The notes below the pieces were generated by a model that worked only from the letters and a program-made list of their open reading frames with translations, was not told the origin of the DNA and ran no database searches. A program made the position numbers and the translations under genes. Shown one piece after another: positions 1 through 8,138 of a stretch of 24,362 nt of DNA. Each line of letters opens with the position of its first letter. Position 1 is the stretch's first letter. Source of the stretch: a virus; IMG/VR virus record IMGVR_UViG_3300009151_000374, positions 1 through 24,362 of that record, one strand, 5' to 3'.

Positions 1-1230
1 ACTAACACCTGTAGTAAATACTGAACCGTCAGCAAAATTTTGTCCTGTGGTAGTAAATGTAATAGCACCACTAGGCATTGTAACTGTACCGTTTAATCCT
101 GACGTACCGTTAACTTGTATGTTGTTATTAAAAGTATTTAAATTTGCTGCGTAATAATTATTATCAGAAGTTCCAGCTTGGTATATGCCGTAACGAGTTG
201 TAGCATTTGGCGTACTGTAAATATAAAGCATTGCTGCCGAAGATAAAGTCCCAGACGCCAATGTAGGAGTGCCTAATGTTATGCCTTGATAAACTGTACC
301 TGTATAGCTTGCACCATAGATAGTACCACCTTGGATAAAATTATAAAGAGTGTCTGAGTTTTCTATTGCGTACATAGATGGAGACAATCTAACAGCCTTT
401 AAGTTGTTACTAGCTGCTGTAGCTGTAGGTGTTAAATTAACAGGAAATGTTGCTGTTGGAGCTGCACCTATTCCTATAGTACCAAATTGCACTGCTGCAC
501 CTGTATCTATGTTTTGCGGAGTGGATAATGTAACTACATTAGCCGTAGTAATTGCTGTAATCTGATTGGTTGTTCCATTGACCGCAGTGATACCTGATCC
601 ACCGCCACCTCCACCACCGTTACCAGTGTTGCTTGTAAAAGATACGTTACCATTAGCATCAAACCCTAAATATTTACCTGCACGAGCAGCTAATGTCATT
701 GTAAGATTAGGAGGTACTGCATTTTTTGTTTCCCATGATTCTACATGAAGGCTTATAGCATTACCATTCAATGCCTGTTGTGCTAACACAGCAGACTTGT
801 CTAAGCCTTGCTCAATCATACTTGCAGTTAAATATCCGCTATTTGCAAATACTGAAAGCTGGTTAGCTGGTGAATTGTGAAGAACGTAAATAGTATCATT
901 AGCTAATACGGCATTAGTACCACCATAGACCATTTTAATTGTGCCTGTTTGCATCTGGTTGGTTGTATTGTAACCACCGCCAGCAACTGTGTAATCACCA
1001 GTTGGTGATAGAACAACAGCAGGTGATCTAGGAGCACTTGATTGACCTACGTCAACAAGAAGTAAATCGCTAGATTGCTGAAATGGTATGCCACTTGGAA
1101 AGTACACAGGATTACCTGATGACAAACTTGTCATTATGTATGGGCCAGCGACATCATTGGTGTTGGTTATAGTAGCACAGGCTTGCACTACAAATACAAC
1201 CAAAGGTATTAGGTAACGTAAAACTTTCAT
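1..1230 (-). CDS. Tail fibre protein, N-terminal part (partial, runs off window)
   Basis: The minus-strand frame is open from an ATG at 1230 to position 1, giving 410 residues with no stop, so the C-terminus lies outside the window. Residues about 33-150 follow the pattern of T7-type tail-fibre N-terminal (virion-attachment) domains: a beta-rich stretch with TGDYTVAGGG, then TIYVLHNSPANQLS, then the helix YLTASMIEQGLDKSAVLAQQ, and later AARAGKYLGFDANGN. A glycine run (GNGGGGGGGSG, near residue 205) looks like a hinge into a Thr/Ser/Asn-rich beta shaft. The first 18 residues, MKVLRYLIPLVVFVVQAC, read as a lipoprotein signal with a VQAC lipobox, which is odd for a fibre. ATG 1230 is 8 nt after the ATP-grasp stop, matching the tight spacing elsewhere; the alternative ATG at 1134 (M33) would leave about a 100-nt gap. 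Neither start has a clear Shine-Dalgarno. The fibre role is inferred from pattern and position. Confidence 0.8.
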   Translation of the reverse strand, partial: MKVLRYLIPLVVFVVQACATITNTNDVAGPYIMTSLSSGNPVYFPSGIPFQQSSDLLLVDVGQSSAPRSPAVVLSPTGDYTVAGGGYNTTNQMQTGTIKMVYGGTNAVLANDTIYVLHNSPANQLSVFANSGYLTASMIEQGLDKSAVLAQQALNGNAISLHVESWETKNAVPPNLTMTLAARAGKYLGFDANGNVSFTSNTGNGGGGGGGSGITAVNGTTNQITAITTANVVTLSTPQNIDTGAAVQFGTIGIGAAPTATFPVNLTPTATAASNNLKAVRLSPSMYAIENSDTLYNFIQGGTIYGASYTGTVYQGITLGTPTLASGTLSSAAMLYIYSTPNATTRYGIYQAGTSDNNYYAANLNTFNNNIQVNGTSGLNGTVTMPSGAITFTTTGQNFADGSVFTTGVS

Positions 1231-1238
1231 GGTGTTAG

Positions 1239-2789
1239 TTAAGATTGTTCTTTTTCGGATTCAATGGAAAATGGTGAAACGCCGTATTCTTCAATTTTGG
1301 CTATTTGTTGTTTAGCCATTTCTACAGGACCTACGTTAAATTTTATACCGTAACCTTCTATGGTTTCACCTGCTTCTTTAACCATTTCAATAGCATCTTC
1401 TAACGTATCTCCCCATCCTACGACTGCACCAATCTCTATCATTTCGTCATCTTGTGGTACAATGTAATAATTATTATTTACTTTTACAGCGTTAAATAAC
1501 TTGATGTTTCTGCGATACTTAGGATCAAAACTAATCTGCTGCCAGTTCTTTTCAGCCCATGCAGATTTAAGTATTACTTCTACGCCAAACTTACCTGCTG
1601 GTATAGGCTCAACCACAACGCCATTAGATCCATGCCAAATAATTTCTGATAGGTTGGTATAAAGTTCGCAATACAGTTCATTAGGTGGACAAGGAGCACG
1701 ACAAGTAGCGTCTATCATGTAAGGCTCTTTATCCTTACCTATACGTATCTCGTTGCTAAGAAAGCCTCTGTAACCTGCACGCCCCATGTACTTTGCCATT
1801 GTGTTAGTCCAACGTGTAATGGGTTCTGGTATAGATTTATATGGCATCATTTCGCCTACGTAGCCTAAGTCTTTTACTTCTATACCACATAACGTGTTCT
1901 TAGGGTATTTACCGTCTATACAATAGCAGTCTAAGCCAACTTCTACGCAATCTGGTAAATCATCTTCTACTATAAATTCTAGCACTTCTTGAAACGCACC
2001 TAGCTTGGCTGCTATTTCATCTAACTTTGGTGCTACTATATCGTAACGTGGTGCAAAGAAAGATTCTGTTACGCCACGCCATTTGTTTATCTTAACGTGC
2101 TGGTTCTCGTGTGCTTGTAAATACTCACGCAAGGCTTTCATGCCAGTCATCATTTTCCAAGGTTGTACTGGCAAACCTTCTTTTTCCATTAGCTCTTTAG
2201 TAACATCACGGTAAACTTCTAGCTCCTCACCGTAGCGTGCACCCCATACACGCTTACCCATCTTTTCAAGTTGTACCTGTAAAGCTGCATGACCTAAATC
2301 TGGAAACACGTACAAATCTATTTCATCGTACTTTTCCCACATATTATCTACTAACTCTATATCTTCTAAACCATAACCTACCATGCCATGATTCATTGTA
2401 GGGAATGAACCGCTTACAGGAACGTACAAATAGACTTTTTTAAAGTCTCGTGCAAGACGTGTAGCCATATCTACGAAAAGCGGATTACAAACAAACAAAA
2501 CAGTCTTTGTAGAAACATCATCATCCTTCGTAGTATCATCAGTATCACCTGTATCTTCTGGGTAATCATCCATCATAGTCATTCGACTATGTAAATCCTC
2601 ACGACCTTCATCGTCCATAAGTTGACCAGATTCACGAGCGACTTTCATACCTTCATAACGATCTACAAATGATCCGTCGTTTAAGAGAAAGCCACGCTTA
2701 CCCTCAACGCCAGTATCATCATGCATACGTGCGGTATGTAGTACACCATTAGCGTCTTTAACTGCTGCTGCTTTAATCCGTCGCTTCAT
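1239..2789 (-). CDS. PurD-like ATP-grasp protein with N-terminal phage domain
   Basis: ATP-grasp enzymes join a carboxylate to an amine or similar group using ATP; the substrate here is unknown. I chose the ATG at 2789 (MKRRIKAAAV...; 516 aa) because GGAG lies about 9 nt upstream; another in-frame ATG at 2816 has no such site. Residues about 5-75 form a small separate domain (AAAVKDANGVLHTARMHDD, GFLLNDGSFVDRYEGMKVA, ending SGQLMDDEGREDLHS) of a kind I recall as stand-alone phage proteins. An Asp/Thr-rich linker follows (DTGDTDDTTKDDD). The rest resembles a PurD-type enzyme: a Rossmann-like start (TVLFVCNPLFVDMATRLARD), VWGARYGEELE, the probable ATP-binding HVKINKWRG, the FIVEDDL hinge, EVGLDCYC, NEIRIG and the probable metal site YMIDATCRAPCPPNE. 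The gene overlaps a 43-aa ORF upstream and sits between the largest internal virion protein and the tail fibre. The family is likely; the function in the phage is open. Confidence 0.8.
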   Translation of the reverse strand: MKRRIKAAAVKDANGVLHTARMHDDTGVEGKRGFLLNDGSFVDRYEGMKVARESGQLMDDEGREDLHSRMTMMDDYPEDTGDTDDTTKDDDVSTKTVLFVCNPLFVDMATRLARDFKKVYLYVPVSGSFPTMNHGMVGYGLEDIELVDNMWEKYDEIDLYVFPDLGHAALQVQLEKMGKRVWGARYGEELEVYRDVTKELMEKEGLPVQPWKMMTGMKALREYLQAHENQHVKINKWRGVTESFFAPRYDIVAPKLDEIAAKLGAFQEVLEFIVEDDLPDCVEVGLDCYCIDGKYPKNTLCGIEVKDLGYVGEMMPYKSIPEPITRWTNTMAKYMGRAGYRGFLSNEIRIGKDKEPYMIDATCRAPCPPNELYCELYTNLSEIIWHGSNGVVVEPIPAGKFGVEVILKSAWAEKNWQQISFDPKYRRNIKLFNAVKVNNNYYIVPQDDEMIEIGAVVGWGDTLEDAIEMVKEAGETIEGYGIKFNVGPVEMAKQQIAKIEEYGVSPFSIESEKEQS

Positions 2790-2904
2790 CGTAATCTGGG
2801 TCTCCTGACGAATCATCGTCTATGTTAGGCAATAAGCAGCCACTACGCCCTGTTTCGGCAGGGTCCATGTTGTATTCTATTTCTTCTGGAAATGAGTTAC
2901 TCAT
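2773..2904 (-). CDS. Small acidic 43-aa ORF, unknown function
   Basis: A short reading frame fills the gap between the 1744-aa internal protein and the ATP-grasp gene. It encodes 43 residues beginning MSNSFPEEIEYNMDPAETG and ending DPDYDEATD, with 13 Asp/Glu residues. Its ATG overlaps the upstream TGA as ATGA, the junction type used repeatedly in this operon, and its stop lies 17 nt inside the chosen ATP-grasp start. The start at 2789 for the next gene is therefore also coupled to it. I do not recognise the sequence. Coupling and gap filling support a real gene, but it is short enough that this is a moderate call. Confidence 0.5.
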   Translation of the reverse strand: MSNSFPEEIEYNMDPAETGRSGCLLPNIDDDSSGDPDYDEATD

Positions 2905-5900
2905 TGTGTTGGATAAGATTCATAACCAGTAGTTTTCTTTTTCTTCAATGGAACAAGCTGACGTGCAAAAGGTATTTCTTGTTCTACTGCTTGTGGAATA
3001 CCTTTAGGATCACGAAGATTAGTTTCACCCCATAATGTAAATTTACCAGTCTTTGGATCAAGATTACGTGCTATTTGTGCAGATATTGTAGGAACTAAAC
3101 TAGCTATTTCATCTTGTACTAATTTGTTATATTGAGCACGACTTATATCTTCAGCAATTCTGTAACCAGGACCAGCTAATGGACCTTGAATTGCTAATCC
3201 AGCTAAACTTGCTGCTATGCCAGAAGCTACATTAGTAATTTCATCTTGATCTTTAAATTTAGCATTACGATATTTTTCAAAAGCTACACGATAAAACGTA
3301 TTACCCATTTGCCATTCTTCAGATAAAAGATTGTGACCTGCAACATGAGGTATAACAACTCCATTAATTCTTAATTGTCCAAATGGAACATCTTTAGGGT
3401 CACGTTTTCCAGGTTGATAATAACCACCAGCAATACGTTTTTCTGGTGGATTAAACATAGCATCTAAAAATCCACCTACAAAAAAACCGCTACCAACAAG
3501 GCCAACTTTCCACATTTTAGCTATAGAATTAACTGCTGCTGGTGGTAAGTTTTCTAATCCAGCTCTATAAGCAGCAACTGTTTTAGTTAAACCAACAGTT
3601 CCTAAATAATAAGGACTGCGTTCAATAGCTTGTGTTACATAGTTTGCTGACGCACGTACAATACCTTTAGTTAAGAAAACTTTAACACCTGTACCAACTA
3701 CATATAATGCTAATTCGTCTGGTGTTAAATCAGGTTTTTTCTCAAGTGCATCAAACTCAATTTGTTTAATCCAGTTAGCAAATCTATTGTTTTCTTTCAA
3801 TACTGCACTGGCTGCATCTTCGTATGCCTGTTTTCTAATAGCACCTTGTACTAATTCATCAGATAAATCCATATCTCTTGAAATTGCGTCAGCAAATCCA
3901 CGATCTAAATTTACATTAAATTGTGCAACAAACTCAGGTGCTTTTGCTGCCTTGTGAGCAATACCAAAATAATCATACCATTTAACTGGTGCAGCATTTT
4001 CTATGGGTTTACCTAATTCTAAATCAAGTTTACCTATACCTTTATTTTTTAAAATGCTCCATGCTTCTGAAAAACCTTCAGTAGCAAATTTAGTATAATA
4101 AGTTGATAATGCTTTGATTTCGTTACCTGTTTCTAATTTAGCAGCAGCCATCAAATCTCTTAAACCAGGTGTTTGATTTAAAATTATTCCACCTAATTCA
4201 GAAGCACCAAATTCAACTAATCGACCTACGCTAAACGAAAATAATTTACCAAATATACCAATACCTGTTAAAGCAGATGCTCTAACAATATCACTAGCTT
4301 GTTTTAATGCTCTTACCGCTTTGCCTTGTGAAGCTATACGTGCTTTTTCACGATTAAGTAAAATATTTGTTTGTAACTCACCTACCTTAGCTTTTTTCTT
4401 TAGCGTTTCCTTACTAAGTTTTAAAGGTTCTTTTTTAGCATCAGGTTCAAAATCATTATTCCTGATTTTTTCTTCTAATTGTTTAATTTTACTATCTAAA
4501 AATGTGTTATAACGATTTTCTCTTTGTAAGTCTGTTAAATCTGGTTTCTTGAATATCTCGTCGAATTTTGCTTTTAGTTGATCACGTTCTGCTTGTAATG
4601 CTTCTGTGTCTGCATTGTAACTAGGTGATGTCTTAGTATTAGCATCTTTTACTCTGGTATCTATTTGACGCTGTAAATCATCTATTTGCTTTTTTAAATA
4701 CTTTTGACGCTTTTCGTTTAGTCTTTCTTCTGGAGTTTTTTCTACTACAGGTTCTGGTTTTGGTTTTCTAAGTTCAGCAATTTGTTTATTAATTGCCTCT
4801 AACTCTTGTTTAGCTTTTTCTATTTCTTCAACAGCAGGTCTATCAACTGGTCTTTCTGCTTTAGGAGCACCTGCTTCTAAAACAGCTTTACGTTTTTCAA
4901 TTTGTTCTTCTAAACGTGCTTTTTGTGCTTCCAATGCACGCTGCTCTGGTGATATTTCAGGTTCTTCTATATCACGTAATTCTTGTCTAAAATCTTTAAG
5001 GCTTTGATAATACTTTTGTTTTTCCTCTAATTCAGGGCTTGTTACTTTGGAAGGCTCTTTTTCATCTGGTTTTATTTTACCTTCTTGTAATTCACTTTCT
5101 AATTTAGAAATTGAAGTATCTAATGCCTTTATTTTGCTTTGTAATTCTTTTTCTGGAGTTACAACTTTTGCTTCTGATGGTTCAACAGGTTCAAGATCTT
5201 TTATCGTTGAAGAAATACGATCACGTAAATCTCTAAGATCTTGTATTTTTTGAGGTACTTCAACTGCTGGTTTACCTTCTGGTTTAATACCAGTTTCAAA
5301 CTGTTTAGTTAACTCATTAATTTTTTTACTTAATGACGTTTCTAAAGTTTTAAATTTATCTACTGCTGCTTTGGTTTTCTTTTTAACAACCATTCCAGCT
5401 TCTTCACGAGCAGCTTTAACTTGCTGTGCTAATGACTTCTCTTCTTCAGAAGGTACACGTCTTTCATAACCTTGTCTTGGTGGTGCTTTACCAGCCTTAA
5501 TATCTTCTAAAGAAAGTTGTAAACGTTGTTGTGCTTGTAAATCTCTTAATTTGGCAACAATTTCATTTTTACTTAATTTGCGATATTTTCCGTAACCAGA
5601 AATAGCTTCTGCTGTTTGACGTTCTGTTATATTAGGTACGCCCTTTTTTAACTCATCAAATACAGATTTAATTAAATTTTTAGCATTATCTTCTCCTTGT
5701 GCAACAAAGCCTAAAGCTAGTTCTTTAGCTATACTTCCAATAGTTGATAAATCACCAACTTCATGTGCGTTTGCTAACAATTCAGTTGCTGCTTCTCTAT
5801 GCTCTACAAAATATTTAGACTTAGAATCTTCCCAGAATTTGTTTAAAAACGGTTTAATGTTTTCACCAAACTCTTTAATCATTTCACCAGACCACTTAAC

Positions 5901-8135
5901 AAAATCTAAACCTGTAGAATAAATTTTATCAGCACCTATTACTGCAACGTGATAAGCTGCTTCTGGTCCTACTCCTTGTATATCAAATAATCGACCACCT
6001 TTTTTAATTTCATCTAATGCTGCACGAGACTTTTCTGCCGTTTCAGATAATCTTTTACGTAATGCTTCAGTCCTGCTTGTTTTAGGATTTTTCTTTTTAG
6101 TAGCTTTATTTTCTTCAACAAACTTTTGTACTGTATCTTCTGGGGTTTGCTTTAAATCAGCTCTAGCAGATGATTCGTATTCAGCCTGTGCTTGTTGTAA
6201 TTCTGATGTTTGTTTAGCTAAAGTTTCTACTTCTTCTGATGTTAATTCTGCACCTTTTTTTGCAGCACGTAATAATGTAGATTGTGTGGCAAAAGTGTAA
6301 TCTTCTTGAGCTAATGCTTGTCTCCATCTACCTTCACGACCCCATTCAGTACCACGACGTTTTACAGCATCAAGAAGTTCAACTAATTGATCACTAAGTT
6401 TATATGCTTCGTTAGCAGCAAAAGCACGTTCTTCTGGAGTCTTGCTTAAATCATTTACTACTTCTATTTGCGTGTTTAACGCATTTTTGAGTTGTACTTT
6501 GTGTCTTAAAAGTAAAGCAGATTGATCATCAGATAAACCAATATTAGGATTATCTTTTAATCTTTCTGTTAATACCGCACCTGCATTAGGATCTTTTGAT
6601 AAAACTTCTCCTGCTTGTATCCAGCGTGGAGCCATTGCACGTTCTTCAGCAGGTGTAAACTTTTCACCTGATGCGTCTAATCTTTCTAATTCACCAACTG
6701 CATTTTTTAATGCAGTACCATCGTATCTTTTTTCAAGTGCAGTTAATGGTCTATCTATTATTGGTTTTGGTTGTTCATTTTCTGGCAATAAATCATCAAA
6801 TGATTCTGTATTAGTTTTTATACCTCCAAGATCACCACGAGAAGGCCAAGTTTCTGGGCCATTTTCAAAGTGTTGTAATTCATCATAATGATCAGCTACG
6901 TTTTGCCATGCTGCTTGTTCATCTACCGTAGCAGATAACATTGATTCTTGCATAGCTTTTGTTGCCAATTCAGAAGCTTTTAAACCATAGGATTCATTAG
7001 CAAATTTAGTAGCCCTACCAACATCTATGTAATTTAAAGCACCATCTAAAACTGTAGCGGTTGCAGCTACTGTTCCTAAAAGTGCTGAACTAACTGCTGA
7101 TATTTTATCTTCTGTTGGAACATTAGGATCTTTTACTGTAGATATTATATTTTTGTCTAGATCATAAGCAGTTTTACCCATAGTAGCTACAAAATAAGCA
7201 TTTGTGCCTAATAATAGCTTTTTAGTTATATCAAACTTTTGTTGTGCATTTGCTATATTAGTAGCAGCTTCAGCTATAACTTCTGGTGCAGCTCTTTCCG
7301 CTTGTGCAATAGCCAAAGATTCACTGGCAGCTTTACTAGATTCTGCTGCAACTTGTACACCTTGTTTTAACTTACCTAATGAACCTAAAGCAAAAGTTTC
7401 CAATATACCTCTTAAACTAGAACTTCCTTCAATTATACCTGAAACAGTATTATAAACACCTGCTGCTATAGCAGGTGTAGCAATCCAAGCTGCACTATCA
7501 CTTGAATATTCTTCTGGAACTTGATCTGGCAAAATTTTAATATCTTTTGCCGTTGCTTTTTTTATTTCTATTGAGGGTTTGTTAAACCCTTTCCAAAACA
7601 TACTATGTTGTGTTTGATAAGCAACATTAGCAGGAATTGATAATAATGCCTTAGGCCAACTAAATGGTTTAATTTCACCACTTTTTTCTGTAACTAAAGA
7701 ATTATTTATTTCATTAGCTAATTTAGTATCACTTAAATTTTTTAATTCTTCGTCTGATAATTTAAGTTTAGATTTACCAATAGCAGACCTAACAGAAGGC
7801 CAATTTTGTCTTATTACATCATTAGACAATTCTGGCATCAAATATTGAGCAAAAGATTGATTAACTACTTTATTCTTTTCCTCTGGATCTTTTATTTTAT
7901 CTAAAATAAGTTTTTGCTGTGGTGTATAACGACCACCATAAATATCATTCCATGTAGTATCTTGCTCTTTAGGTTCTTCAACCTTTACCGCAGTTGATGG
8001 ATCAAATTCTTGCGTATCCGCAGGTTTACTAATTTGCGGTTTTTTAGGTTCTTCAACTTTTACGGCAGTTGATGGATCAAACTCCATTTCTTGCCCAGTA
8101 GGCTGTGTAGTAGCCGTTGTAGGATCAAAAGCCAT
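2901..8135 (-). CDS. Large internal virion (ejection) protein, gp16-like, 1744 aa
   Basis: By position (last and largest of three genes after the GNAT-like gene) and by length this is the counterpart of the T7 gp16-type internal core protein, which leaves the head with the DNA and helps form the conduit across the cell envelope. Two copies of EFDPSTAVKVEEPK lie at residues about 17-30 and 42-55, after a degenerate one at the N-terminus (AFDPTTA). Hydrophobic or small-residue helices occur near 210-232, 305-369, 1278-1307, 1541-1560 and 1633-1654. Residues about 845-1262 are Lys/Glu/Gln-rich and read as long coiled coils. The C-terminal 470 residues resemble helical regions of large phage polyvalent/ejection proteins, ending IPFARQLVPLKKKK. 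I see no lytic transglycosylase motif, unlike T7 gp16. ATG 8135 follows the previous stop by 3 nt (TAAtttATG). Confidence 0.8.
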   Translation of the reverse strand: MAFDPTTATTQPTGQEMEFDPSTAVKVEEPKKPQISKPADTQEFDPSTAVKVEEPKEQDTTWNDIYGGRYTPQQKLILDKIKDPEEKNKVVNQSFAQYLMPELSNDVIRQNWPSVRSAIGKSKLKLSDEELKNLSDTKLANEINNSLVTEKSGEIKPFSWPKALLSIPANVAYQTQHSMFWKGFNKPSIEIKKATAKDIKILPDQVPEEYSSDSAAWIATPAIAAGVYNTVSGIIEGSSSLRGILETFALGSLGKLKQGVQVAAESSKAASESLAIAQAERAAPEVIAEAATNIANAQQKFDITKKLLLGTNAYFVATMGKTAYDLDKNIISTVKDPNVPTEDKISAVSSALLGTVAATATVLDGALNYIDVGRATKFANESYGLKASELATKAMQESMLSATVDEQAAWQNVADHYDELQHFENGPETWPSRGDLGGIKTNTESFDDLLPENEQPKPIIDRPLTALEKRYDGTALKNAVGELERLDASGEKFTPAEERAMAPRWIQAGEVLSKDPNAGAVLTERLKDNPNIGLSDDQSALLLRHKVQLKNALNTQIEVVNDLSKTPEERAFAANEAYKLSDQLVELLDAVKRRGTEWGREGRWRQALAQEDYTFATQSTLLRAAKKGAELTSEEVETLAKQTSELQQAQAEYESSARADLKQTPEDTVQKFVEENKATKKKNPKTSRTEALRKRLSETAEKSRAALDEIKKGGRLFDIQGVGPEAAYHVAVIGADKIYSTGLDFVKWSGEMIKEFGENIKPFLNKFWEDSKSKYFVEHREAATELLANAHEVGDLSTIGSIAKELALGFVAQGEDNAKNLIKSVFDELKKGVPNITERQTAEAISGYGKYRKLSKNEIVAKLRDLQAQQRLQLSLEDIKAGKAPPRQGYERRVPSEEEKSLAQQVKAAREEAGMVVKKKTKAAVDKFKTLETSLSKKINELTKQFETGIKPEGKPAVEVPQKIQDLRDLRDRISSTIKDLEPVEPSEAKVVTPEKELQSKIKALDTSISKLESELQEGKIKPDEKEPSKVTSPELEEKQKYYQSLKDFRQELRDIEEPEISPEQRALEAQKARLEEQIEKRKAVLEAGAPKAERPVDRPAVEEIEKAKQELEAINKQIAELRKPKPEPVVEKTPEERLNEKRQKYLKKQIDDLQRQIDTRVKDANTKTSPSYNADTEALQAERDQLKAKFDEIFKKPDLTDLQRENRYNTFLDSKIKQLEEKIRNNDFEPDAKKEPLKLSKETLKKKAKVGELQTNILLNREKARIASQGKAVRALKQASDIVRASALTGIGIFGKLFSFSVGRLVEFGASELGGIILNQTPGLRDLMAAAKLETGNEIKALSTYYTKFATEGFSEAWSILKNKGIGKLDLELGKPIENAAPVKWYDYFGIAHKAAKAPEFVAQFNVNLDRGFADAISRDMDLSDELVQGAIRKQAYEDAASAVLKENNRFANWIKQIEFDALEKKPDLTPDELALYVVGTGVKVFLTKGIVRASANYVTQAIERSPYYLGTVGLTKTVAAYRAGLENLPPAAVNSIAKMWKVGLVGSGFFVGGFLDAMFNPPEKRIAGGYYQPGKRDPKDVPFGQLRINGVVIPHVAGHNLLSEEWQMGNTFYRVAFEKYRNAKFKDQDEITNVASGIAASLAGLAIQGPLAGPGYRIAEDISRAQYNKLVQDEIASLVPTISAQIARNLDPKTGKFTLWGETNLRDPKGIPQAVEQEIPFARQLVPLKKKKTTGYESYPTQ
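7971..8085 (-). repeat. Two direct repeats at the 5' end of the 1744-aa gene
   Basis: About 40 nt near 7971-8010 and 8047-8085 are nearly identical and encode EFDPSTAVKVEEPK twice. A third, degenerate unit (AFDPTTA) is at the start codon. Repeats of this kind suggest a short binding motif present in several copies on the N-terminal arm. Confidence 0.8.
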
Positions 8136-8138
8136 AAA

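Noticed and set aside
350-748. Plus-strand frames with a Pro-rich stretch
   Set aside because: They are the antisense of the fibre coding sequence; the proline run mirrors the glycine hinge of the fibre on the other strand.
1-1230. Diversity-generating retroelement target, given BPP-1-like gene order
   Set aside because: No reverse transcriptase, no template/variable repeat pair and no adenine-biased variable region are visible in the window; the fibre C-terminus, where one would lie, is outside.
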